A DNA stretch of 7,431 nucleotides from Verrucomicrobiaceae bacterium UBA7681 (GCA_002482965.1 DLGZ01000050.1:1-7431), one strand, 5' to 3'; positions 1 to 5,913 are shown, counted from the stretch's first letter. Notes: generated by a model from the letters alone, not told the origin. A program made the numbers and translations.

Positions 1-191
1 ACTTCGTGGGGGAAGGCCTTGGCGATTTCTCCCGCCAGAGTCCAGGAGGCATTCCGGTCACGGCCGCCGAAGGGCTCAAAGCCACTGACAACGATGGCAG
101 TCTGCTGCGCAGCGGGGGCTGTCTGCGCCCGCAAGAGCGAGCCCGTCAGACTGAGGGCTGCGAACCAGACAAGTGTGCGAGCGGCGGTCAT
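1..191 (-). CDS. pcp: Pyroglutamyl-peptidase I (C15), exported form, C-terminal part outside window
   Basis: Only the first 63 residues are present; the gene runs off the left edge. After an N-terminal extension, residues 33-43 read IVVSGFEPFGG, followed by N-A-S-W at 47-50. This is the hallmark start of pyrrolidone-carboxylate peptidase, a cysteine peptidase that removes N-terminal pyroglutamate. The catalytic Glu, Cys and His lie downstream and cannot be seen. Unusually for this normally cytoplasmic family, residues 1-23 look like a signal peptide: Arg at position 5, a hydrophobic stretch LVWFAALSLTGSLL, then RAQ before an Ala/Gln/Pro-rich linker. The ATG overlaps the stop codon of the upstream lipoprotein (ATGA at 191-188), which fixes the start and implies translational coupling. 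The family call is fairly firm from the motif; export is inferred from the N-terminus. Confidence 0.85.
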   Translation of the reverse strand, partial: MTAARTLVWFAALSLTGSLLRAQTAPAAQQTAIVVSGFEPFGGRDRNASWTLAGEIAKAFPHE

Positions 192-706
192 TGCATCTGC
201 ATGTTGCTGATTTGAAACATGCCGCTGTCACTCGTCTTATCCTGCAAATACCAGGTGCCGGAGAGCAGGGAAGAGCCCGGCGGGAGCGAACCTTGATAGA
301 GCACCGGCGGCTCCTTGGAATGGCGGTAGGTTTTGCGAAATTTCAGATGGATGTAGCCGATCTCACTCACGCAGGTGCCGCTGATGTTCGACCAGACGTA
401 GCCATCCTTCGCAACGCCAGAGCCGGTGTAGGCTTCCTTGATGACTCCGGTGATCTTGCTGGAGCCACGCGCCTGCTTCAGGGAGATTTCAAAGCTGACC
501 GTCTGCCCGGCCAGCTTCTGGTAGGCACCACCATAGGTGTAGGAGCCCTGGTAGATGCCCTGCACATTGGGCGTGGCGGCTCCGGAAAGTCCGCCGTTGT
601 CCACCGGCACTGCACAGGAGGCCAGCACGACCAGCGCTGCTGCCTGCAGCATCCAGGCCTGCCAGCGTTGCAGGACAAACAAGATGGCCGGGGAGGAAGT
701 CTTCAT
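188..706 (-). CDS. Predicted lipoprotein, 172 aa, unknown function
   Basis: The start at 706 gives a lipoprotein signal: hydrophobic MLQAAALVVLAS followed by Cys31 in a VLASC lipobox. The mature part (from about residue 45) reads like an all-beta domain, with alternating aromatic and polar stretches: GIYQGSYTYGG, VSFEISLKQ, SKITGVIKEAYTGSG, then LSGTWYLQD and SGMFQISNMQ at the C-terminus. That Gly-Trp-Tyr / Gly-Met-Phe ending resembles small lipocalin-like or calycin-like beta barrels, but I do not recognise a named family. There is no visible Shine-Dalgarno before 706. The frame is open to 820, with an alternative ATG at 757, but the lipobox favours 706. Its TGA overlaps the pcp ATG, so the two are very probably one operon, and this protein may act with the exported peptidase. 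Confidence 0.8.
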   Translation of the reverse strand: MKTSSPAILFVLQRWQAWMLQAAALVVLASCAVPVDNGGLSGAATPNVQGIYQGSYTYGGAYQKLAGQTVSFEISLKQARGSSKITGVIKEAYTGSGVAKDGYVWSNISGTCVSEIGYIHLKFRKTYRHSKEPPVLYQGSLPPGSSLLSGTWYLQDKTSDSGMFQISNMQMQ

Positions 707-800
707 ACGGCGAGCAATCTGCCCGCAGAGCAGCGGCGCTGTCAAACAGCAACCCATCCTAACTTCGATCTTAAACGAACGAAGCGGCTTCAAGGCAGCA

Positions 801-1031
801 TCACTCCTTCGACCGAGCAAGTACTGGCGCAGGCGCTTCTTTGTCTGCGGCCTTTTGGAGAGCAGCGGCTTCGTTGGTGGCCACAGTCGCTTTGTCAGCA
901 GCGGCCCTGACTTCGATGGCTTTCTGCCGGGTTTCAGTATCCATGTCCGCCTGGGCGGGTGCGGATTGTTTGTGGCATGCCGTCAGGCCCGAAAAAAGGA
1001 GAAGGGCGAGTGCCAGCAGAGGGGAGTTCAT
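801..1031 (-). CDS. Small predicted lipoprotein, 76 aa, helical/coiled-coil
   Basis: The ATG at 1031 has a plausible ribosome-binding site, GGAAG, seven bases upstream (plus-strand 1039-1043). The protein starts MNSPLLALALLLFSGLTAC; Cys19 sits in a lipobox (LTAC), so it should be lipid-anchored. The mature 57 residues are rich in Ala, Lys, Glu, Asp and Gln, without aromatic residues (TRQKAIEVRAAADKATV...), as expected for one amphipathic helix or coiled coil; it ends in PAPVLARSKE. Such small Ala-rich lipoproteins are common in Gram-negative envelopes (Lpp-like in style), but I see no specific homology. It lies 89 bases after the C40 peptidase and 94 bases before the larger lipoprotein, in the same direction. 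The frame extends upstream to 1082, but that start would bury the signal sequence. Confidence 0.72.
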   Translation of the reverse strand: MNSPLLALALLLFSGLTACHKQSAPAQADMDTETRQKAIEVRAAADKATVATNEAAALQKAADKEAPAPVLARSKE

Positions 1032-1120
1032 GGGGGAGCTTCCATGCGTATGGAATGGATCACAAGCCCGGTTCATCCACATCCCGTGCCGGGCTGTTGA
1101 GAGCGAGCCTGTGTGTAGCT

Positions 1121-1702
1121 TTAGAGCCAGGCGGGATGGCGCGGATAAAAGCCGTCGTAGGAACGGCTGGAGGCACGCCAGCGGGGCCCCTCCCCGGTCT
1201 GTGTGCCGGAGGTGTCAAAGCGCAGGCCGCAGATCTGCAGGAAAACGTGATGCCCTGGTTTGACGAAAAGTGTGACGTAGCTCCCCAGCCCAGGCCAGGC
1301 GTAACGAGCAAAGGCGGAGGAGTTGAGCGGCTTGTCCAGCAGCTTGGCACGGTAGAGCACATGCGAGACGGAGCCGGAGCAGTCGAAGCCGTTATCAAAT
1401 AATGTTTTGTGACCTCCGCCCCACTTGTAGGGCTTGCCCACGAGATCATTGGCGGCGGCCACCAGTTGATGAACAACGGCGGGGTGGGTTTCATGCGCGA
1501 AGGCGTAAACCCCATTGAAATAGAGAGGCACGACTGCAGGAGGCTTCATGTAGTAGCCCATACCTCCTCCAATCGTGCCCAAGGCACCCCACATACCTAG
1601 TTTCATCCAGTGCCTGCGTCCGACCAGCTGCCGCACACATTCGGCTTCGGGCGTGTCACTCAGAGTGTCCGGTATGGGGGTGTCAGCCTCTTGATTTTCC
1701 AC
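1121..1702 (-). CDS. NlpC/P60 (C40) family cysteine peptidase, membrane or Tat-targeted N-terminus
   Basis: Predicted cell-wall hydrolase of 193 aa. The catalytic region begins around residue 85: NDLVGKPYKWGGG, then GFDCSG with nucleophile Cys108, then PGHHVFLQICGLRFDTSG with the His at 151/152. The ending GPRWR...GFYPRHP (172-190) matches the style of the NlpC/P60 subgroup whose members end in RHP-x-G-L. Such enzymes cleave peptide stems of peptidoglycan or related amide bonds. Residues 29-34 (RRHWMK) precede a hydrophobic Gly-rich stretch (35-51), so a Tat-like signal or a single membrane anchor is possible. The start used is GTG at 1702, with no obvious Shine-Dalgarno; an ATG at 1606 (residue 33), preceded by GCAGG, would keep the hydrophobic segment but lose the twin arginine. 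It is the first gene of the 1702-1 cluster. Confidence 0.83.
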   Translation of the reverse strand: MENQEADTPIPDTLSDTPEAECVRQLVGRRHWMKLGMWGALGTIGGGMGYYMKPPAVVPLYFNGVYAFAHETHPAVVHQLVAAANDLVGKPYKWGGGHKTLFDNGFDCSGSVSHVLYRAKLLDKPLNSSAFARYAWPGLGSYVTLFVKPGHHVFLQICGLRFDTSGTQTGEGPRWRASSRSYDGFYPRHPAWL

Positions 1703-1891
1703 AGTGAACGTTAGAGTACGATTTGGATTTCAGCTTCTAAATAGCCATTCAGAATACCCTCAGATCTACCTTAGAAGCTTAAGAAAGTTAGTTGGATCAC
1801 TTCAGTATCGTTGGGCAAAGATAAAATGGCGGTACAAAAGAGCGCGGTCGGCTAAAACGAATTTCCGAAAAGTGAACCTGGAGATGTTCGC

Positions 1892-1987
1892 GGCGGTTGG
1901 AGGGGTGGAGGACCAACCGCCCTACCTTTGCGCTATGAAACACTCGCACGTCCTGCGTGGGGTAGGGCGGCTTGTCCTCAAGCCGCC
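1892..1987. repeat. Pair of head-to-head REP-like palindromes
   Basis: Two related hairpins face each other. The left has stem GGCGGTTGG (1892-1900) / CCAACCGCC (1913-1921); the right has stem GGCGGCTTG (1966-1974) / CAAGCCGCC (1979-1987) with loop TCCT. A perfect 10-base inverted repeat, CCGCCCTACC (1917-1926) and GGTAGGGCGG (1961-1970), ties them together. Read outward, the two copies share a 19-base core, GGTAGGGCGGnTnGTCCTC, differing at two positions, and both stems stay perfectly paired. This architecture is that of bacterial REP/BIME elements, usually mobilised by a RAYT transposase encoded elsewhere; that link is inference. Confidence 0.7.
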
Positions 1988-2020
1988 GCCGAGCTTTGGA
2001 ACCGATGATGACTCAAGCCA

Positions 2021-2054
2021 CAAAAAAACCGCTGCCCGGTGAAGAGCAGCGGTT
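2021..2054 (-). terminator. Rho-independent terminator of the Gfo/Idh/MocA gene
   Basis: Perfect 9-base stem: plus-strand AACCGCTGC at 2027-2035 pairs with GCAGCGGTT at 2046-2054, with a 10-base loop. On the minus strand it is followed by seven T (plus-strand A run 2022-2028, whose last two bases belong to the stem). It lies 27 bases after the oxidoreductase TAG. Confidence 0.9.
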
Positions 2055-2080
2055 GGGGGAGAGCAGGGTGCAACCTGATG

Positions 2081-3604
2081 CTAAACTTTGGCCTTCTCCT
2101 TGGCTTTCTCTTTGGCGGCAGGCTTCTTCGGCCGTTCCGGCGGAGACAGCATCTCCTCGACGGGAGCAGGTGGCACGGGGATCAGCGGAAAGGGATTGGC
2201 CTGCGGCTCCATGGCATACTCGCGGTCTTTGAGGATACCAGGCTGTGGCACAGGATACTTGCCGTTTGCATCAGCGATGAGCGGTGCAGGACCGTCAAGG
2301 GTGAGCTTATCGACACCTGGAGCGAACTCGAAGGCGCTGTTGATGTAGTCATCGTAGCGGATGACCTGGCCGGTGTGCGCGGCGGCACGGCCCATGGCGG
2401 TGGTGACGCTGGATTTGATGCCGCGCTCCACTTCGTTGTAGGGCTTGTTATCAACGATGGCGTCGATGAGGTCCTGCCACTCAAGGTCGTATGGATTCGG
2501 CTCAGGCTGCTTGCCGCGCCAGATGATGTTGGCGCGCTGCATCTTCTGGCTGTTGAAGGTCATCGCCTTGGAGGGGAAGTGACCGGCGGTGGAGACGATG
2601 GCGCTGCCTTTGGTGCCGTGCACCTGCGTGGCAAACTGGTTGTGCGTGCCGATGGCGGTGCGGCCTTCCAGGTAGAGCTTCGCGCCGTCCTTGAAGGTGT
2701 ACTCGCAGCTGTAGTGGTCGAAGTTCTGATCGATGTAATCACCACGGTCGCTGCGGCCACCGCTGGCCTGCACTTCGACCGGCCAGTCGTTCTTCATCCA
2801 GCAGGCTTCGTCGATGTTGTGGATGTTGAAGTCGCTGAAGCCACCGCCGCTGGCCCAGAGGAAGCTGTGGAAGCGCTGGATCTGCCATGCCAGTTCGCTC
2901 GGGTCCACTTTCGGATCACGCGGCAGTGTGAAGGCGGAGCCCACGGGGCCTTGCATGCGGTAGGCGCGCATGAGGAGCAGATCGCCGATCTCACCGTCCT
3001 GGATGCGGTTGAAGAGTTCACCACGGACGCGGCAGTGGCGGCACATGAGGCCCACGCCGACTTTGAGGTTCTTCTTTTTGGCCTCTTCATTCAGCGCCAG
3101 CAGACGGCGTGCGGTGGGGCCGTCGGTGCAGATCGGCTTTTCCATGAAGATGTTCACGCCCTTTTCGATGGCGTACTTGAAGTGCACCCAGCGGAAGGCC
3201 ACCGGCGTGGTGAAGATGGCCACGTCTCCTTTGCGCAGGGTGTCGATGGCGTTTTTGTAAGCGTCGAAGCCGATGAATTTGTTGTCCTCGGACACGGACA
3301 TGCGGTCGGGGTGCTTGGCGCTCAGGGCTTCAAAGCTGCCCTTGAGACGCTTTTCGGAAACGTCCGCCATCGCCACGAGGCGGGTCACACGCTTCTGGAT
3401 GCCCATGGCATTGCTTGCAGCACCGGTGCCACGTCCACCGCAGCCAATCAAAGCGGTGCGGATTTCATCACTGCCAGCTCCCTCGGCGTGGACATACGGA
3501 AGAGTGATGCCCGAGAGCACGGACAGACCGGCGGCGGTCTTCGTGGTGGTTTTGAGAAATTCGCGTCGCGACGCAGAGGCAGGGTCGGTAATAATGGTAT
3601 TCAT
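2081..3604 (-). CDS. Gfo/Idh/MocA family oxidoreductase, Tat-exported
   Basis: A 507-aa NAD(P)-dependent oxidoreductase-like protein. The start at 3604 places a twin-arginine motif, SRREFLKT, at residues 12-19 ahead of a hydrophobic segment ending PYVHA (residue 40), so it is predicted to be exported by the Tat system, probably already carrying its cofactor. The Rossmann motif ALIGCGGRGTG is at 51-61, the family EKP signature at 155-157 (FMEKPICTD), and the HNID segment at 262-265, where the family has a catalytic His. The C-terminal domain is long, as in PVC and Bacteroidetes Gfo/Idh/MocA proteins, and ends in a Pro/Lys-rich tail (about 470-507). The substrate is unknown; relatives act on sugars or inositols. 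The frame is open to 3775, but the Tat signal fixes the start; there is no Shine-Dalgarno, the ATG follows GTGCTCCTC. A terminator follows. Confidence 0.93.
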   Translation of the reverse strand: MNTIITDPASASRREFLKTTTKTAAGLSVLSGITLPYVHAEGAGSDEIRTALIGCGGRGTGAASNAMGIQKRVTRLVAMADVSEKRLKGSFEALSAKHPDRMSVSEDNKFIGFDAYKNAIDTLRKGDVAIFTTPVAFRWVHFKYAIEKGVNIFMEKPICTDGPTARRLLALNEEAKKKNLKVGVGLMCRHCRVRGELFNRIQDGEIGDLLLMRAYRMQGPVGSAFTLPRDPKVDPSELAWQIQRFHSFLWASGGGFSDFNIHNIDEACWMKNDWPVEVQASGGRSDRGDYIDQNFDHYSCEYTFKDGAKLYLEGRTAIGTHNQFATQVHGTKGSAIVSTAGHFPSKAMTFNSQKMQRANIIWRGKQPEPNPYDLEWQDLIDAIVDNKPYNEVERGIKSSVTTAMGRAAAHTGQVIRYDDYINSAFEFAPGVDKLTLDGPAPLIADANGKYPVPQPGILKDREYAMEPQANPFPLIPVPPAPVEEMLSPPERPKKPAAKEKAKEKAKV

Positions 3605-3849
3605 GAGGAGCACTTTGGTACGTAACTGAAACCGCAGAGCTTGCCGAGAGAAATCGTCATTACGCCTGTTCTTGCCGCAGGTTGAGTGTGTTTGGCGAGC
3701 TACCCCTCCTTCATCACGCACAGCATGCTCCGCCAAACCGCCCGACTCTGGGAGCGTTCGCAAGTCATCGTGCATGGCAACACATACTCAAAGACACGCG
3801 GGCTGTCGCCACACCCATCTTACAGCCACGCCTGTCGAGGAGGCTGAAA

Positions 3850-4290
3850 TCAGCCGAGCATCCCGCCCCGGGCGGAGATTTCTGAAAACGCCCGCGTCAG
3901 TGCATTGTTCAGCTCATGCAGCGTTGCTTGTTCGAGCTCAGGGTCGAGCGTAGCCATCAAAGGCGGTGCCACAATGACCGCCGGATGCATCGCTGGAATC
4001 GTCCTTGCGCTCGCCCGAGGGGGGAGTGCGGTGACGGGCGCAGATTCCTGCGTTAGAGTACGTGGTGCTTCAAACAGACTGGCCATCGGAAGAGTGTTTT
4101 TCGACTCTTCCGCATACTTGGTAGCGTAGAGCCGCTTCAGGCTGGTAAGTTGTGCATCGAGTCGATTGTTAAACCACTCTTGAGTGCGCTGAATGTCCTG
4201 CACCAGCGCAGCCAGTTCCTTGGCAAAGAGATCCCCGGGACGAGCAGGCAGACCAGACGACAGAAAGGCGGTGGGTGATTGAGGACTCAT
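3850..4290 (-). CDS. Hypothetical protein, 146 aa, coiled-coil with Pro/Ala linker
   Basis: I do not recognise this protein. It has no signal peptide or membrane segment, so it is probably cytoplasmic. Three parts are visible: an N-terminal helical region (about residues 20-62) with charged, coiled-coil-like spacing and an RTQEWFNNRLD motif; a low-complexity Pro/Ala/Thr linker (about 75-112, with ALPPRASARTIPAMHPAVIVAPP); and a short C-terminal amphipathic helix (about 114-140, DPELEQATLHELNNALTRAF) ending GGMLG. This resembles adaptor or structural proteins that join two interaction helices by a flexible tether. The start at 4290 fits a sigma70-like promoter so close upstream that the leader would be almost absent. 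It is 245 bases ahead of the oxidoreductase, with no clear terminator between, so co-transcription is possible. Coding is supported by compositional contrast with the flanking gaps and by helical periodicity only. Confidence 0.65.
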   Translation of the reverse strand: MSPQSPTAFLSSGLPARPGDLFAKELAALVQDIQRTQEWFNNRLDAQLTSLKRLYATKYAEESKNTLPMASLFEAPRTLTQESAPVTALPPRASARTIPAMHPAVIVAPPLMATLDPELEQATLHELNNALTRAFSEISARGGMLG

Positions 4291-4299
4291 ACAGAGCCA

Positions 4300-4328
4300 A
4301 ATATATTAAAATTTCCATAGCTAAGCAA
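4300..4328 (-). promoter_or_regulatory. Sigma70-like promoter of the 146-aa hypothetical gene
   Basis: On the minus strand TTGCTT (plus 4323-4328) and TATATT (plus 4300-4305) are separated by exactly 17 bases. The -10 matches consensus at five of six positions and the -35 at three of six. Only nine bases separate the -10 from the ATG at 4290, predicting a leaderless or nearly leaderless mRNA. The surrounding 130 bases are clearly AT-rich compared with the rest of the window. Confidence 0.5.
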
Positions 4329-4513
4329 GTGCTCTTCGTGCAAAATTCTATGGTATTTCAAAAAGATTGGCCTTTTACCTTTCTAAATTTTTAAGTGTAA
4401 GCATATTGTAAGGCAATCTTTAGAAAATGGCAGGCGGGTTTGTCTTTCCATTTCTGCCCCGAAAAGCCCATGGCAGGGGAAGAGATCAGGGGAAGTCTGA
4501 AGCAGAACAGACC

Positions 4514-5881
4514 TCAGGGCTTCTTCTTGTTCCTGCCCTTCCCTGCCCGCTTTTGCACCAGCGGCCAGTCGGGATCAGCGGTGCGGGAAGACGCCATCAG
4601 CGCGGCGGCTTTGGCCACAAGGTCGGGCTTCTCCTTGGCGAGATCATGCGCCTCGGCTGCGTCCGTTTTGAGGTCATAGAGTTCGATGGGGCTCTCCGGG
4701 CCATTGCGCACGGCTTTCCAGTCGCCAAAGCGCAGGGCCTGCAACGAGGCCGCTTCATGCAACTCCCAGTAAAAGTGATCTCGCTGCGGTGCGGGGCCGC
4801 CTTTGAGGAATGAGACTAGCGAGAGACCGTCTGTTTTGCAGCCGGCGGGAATTTTTGCGCCGGCGAGTTCGGCAGCCGTGGGCAGGAAATCCCAGAAGGC
4901 CCAGGGCTCATCCGTCACACGGCCTGCCGGCACTTGTCCCGGCCAGCGCGCCAGTGCGGCCTGCCGCAGACCACCTTCATACAGACTGCGCTTGTAGCCG
5001 CGTAGGCCGTTGGAGGCCTGATCAAAGAGCTTCCCCATCTCGGAATCAGGCGCAAAGGAGGAACCGTTGTCGCCGGAAGTCATGACCAGCGTGTTGTCAT
5101 CAATGCCGCATTCTTTGAGCGTGGCGAGCAGACGGCCTACATCGCTGTCCAGTCGGGTGACCATGGCGGCATAGTTCTTCTGCTTTTCCGTCCACGGCTT
5201 GTCCTTGTAGAGGCCCTGGTTGTCGATCTCGAAGTCGCCATGTGGCAGCGTGATGGCGAAGAACAGGAAGAAGGGCCCTGCCTTGTGTTCGCGCACCCAG
5301 CGCACGACTTCATCGGAGATGAGTTGCTGGGCGTAGGTTTTGCCCGCGCCATGGCCAGTGTTGCCGGGCAGGTCAAAGCGTTGGTCGTTGTTGTAAAGGT
5401 AGGTGGGGAAGTAGCTGTGCGCGTGGCGCTGGCAGTTGTAGCCGTAGAAGTGGTCAAAGCCCATCTTCAGCGGGCTGCCCGTGGTGTCGAACATGCCCAT
5501 GCCCCACTTCCCCATGCAGGCGGTGGCGTAGCCCGCATCATGCAAAATCTGCGCCACGGTGGTGGTTCCCGCAGGCAGCGGCTTTTGCCCCTCTGTGCCG
5601 ATTTCGCGGTTCGAGCGGATCGGACAATGGCCGGTGTTCAAGCCGGTCATCAGGCACGAACGCGAAGGCGCGCAGACGCTTGTGCCGGAATAGGCCTGCA
5701 GGTAGCGCGTGCCCTCCTTCGCCATGCGGTCGAGGTTCGGTGTCTGGATCAGCTTCTGCCCGTAGCAGCCCAAGTCACCCTGCGCGAGGTCGTCGCTGAG
5801 AATGAAAATGAGATTGGGCTGGCCGGCGGTGGCGGTCGAGAGTACGCAGGCAGCAAGGAGCAGAACGAGGGGTCGGATCAT
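4514..5881 (-). CDS. Secreted sulfatase (arylsulfatase, formylglycine type)
   Basis: A 455-aa sulfatase that should hydrolyse sulfate esters, plausibly on sulfated polysaccharides. Residues 1-19 (MIRPLVLLLAACVLSTATA) form a signal peptide. Metal ligands are Asp30-Asp31 in NLIFILSDD; the activating motif CAPSR at 70-74 has Cys70 for conversion to formylglycine, followed by the usual CLMTG. Further active-site residues seen are Lys125 (GKWG), His155 (QRHAHSY), His214 (LPHGDFE), Asp271-Asn272 (TSGDNGS) and Lys297 (GYKRSLYEGGLR, ending in ARWPG). The C-terminal part has LYDLKTDAAEAHDLA, the common sulfatase ending, plus a basic tail GRNKKKP. All key residues are intact and the length is normal. 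It needs a formylglycine-generating enzyme or anSME, not in this window. The frame is open to 6007, but 5881 is chosen for the signal peptide. There is no good Shine-Dalgarno; a hairpin precedes the start. I see no convincing terminator after it. Confidence 0.95.
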   Translation of the reverse strand: MIRPLVLLLAACVLSTATAGQPNLIFILSDDLAQGDLGCYGQKLIQTPNLDRMAKEGTRYLQAYSGTSVCAPSRSCLMTGLNTGHCPIRSNREIGTEGQKPLPAGTTTVAQILHDAGYATACMGKWGMGMFDTTGSPLKMGFDHFYGYNCQRHAHSYFPTYLYNNDQRFDLPGNTGHGAGKTYAQQLISDEVVRWVREHKAGPFFLFFAITLPHGDFEIDNQGLYKDKPWTEKQKNYAAMVTRLDSDVGRLLATLKECGIDDNTLVMTSGDNGSSFAPDSEMGKLFDQASNGLRGYKRSLYEGGLRQAALARWPGQVPAGRVTDEPWAFWDFLPTAAELAGAKIPAGCKTDGLSLVSFLKGGPAPQRDHFYWELHEAASLQALRFGDWKAVRNGPESPIELYDLKTDAAEAHDLAKEKPDLVAKAAALMASSRTADPDWPLVQKRAGKGRNKKKP

Positions 5882-5891
5882 GGCAGCATGG

Positions 5892-5913
5892 GAACGCCGC
5901 AATGGCGGCGTTC
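5892..5913 (-). promoter_or_regulatory. Perfect hairpin in the sulfatase leader
   Basis: Plus-strand GAACGCCGC (5892-5900) pairs with GCGGCGTTC (5905-5913) over nine bases with an AATG loop. In the mRNA the stem ends ten bases before the sulfatase ATG at 5881, over the usual ribosome-binding position. No T run follows, so it is not a terminator. A role in controlling translation or mRNA stability is inferred. Confidence 0.5.

Larger units (their letters stand above)
1703..2080. other. Intergenic region, 378 bases, with terminator and REP-like repeat
   Basis: This gap separates the oxidoreductase stop from the C40 peptidase start. From high to low coordinates it holds the oxidoreductase terminator (2021-2054), a pair of REP-like hairpins (1892-1987), and a relatively AT-rich stretch (about 1703-1880) that should contain the promoter of the C40 peptidase cluster. 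I could not pick a convincing -35/-10 pair there. A 9-base inverted repeat (1732-1740 / 1771-1779) lies in this leader. A 112-codon plus-strand open frame (1704-2042) runs through all of these elements and shows no protein character, so I do not call it a gene. Confidence 0.7.

Noticed and set aside
718..745. TTGACA (plus 740-745) with a CAGATT 18 bases further as promoter of the 172-aa lipoprotein
   Set aside because: The -35 is perfect but the -10 matches only three of six bases; chance is likely in this context.
173..910. 245-codon plus-strand open frame
   Set aside because: Antisense to both lipoproteins, crossing their intergenic gap; no signal peptide, domain or ribosome-binding site.
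1065..1095. 7-base stem AGCCCGG/CCGGGCT with a 17-base loop between the C40 peptidase and the small lipoprotein, considered as a terminator
   Set aside because: The loop is large and no T run follows on the minus strand.
1704..2042. 112-codon plus-strand open frame in the gap
   Set aside because: It runs through the REP-like hairpins and a terminator, changes composition midway, and has no protein-like features.
2039..3625. 528-codon plus-strand open frame antisense to the oxidoreductase
   Set aside because: It mirrors almost the whole Gfo/Idh/MocA gene, is Val/Ala/Asp/Gly/His-rich as expected for the antisense of GC-biased codons, and shows no known motif; the minus-strand frame has clear family signatures.
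3801..3856. Short stems (GGCTGT/ACAGCC, GGCTG/CAGCC) after the hypothetical gene as a terminator
   Set aside because: Five- to six-base stems without a T tract on the minus strand.
4441..4513. Candidate terminators after the sulfatase (CTGCC/GGCAG and GTCTG/CAGAC stems)
   Set aside because: Five-base stems with weak or missing T runs; not convincing.
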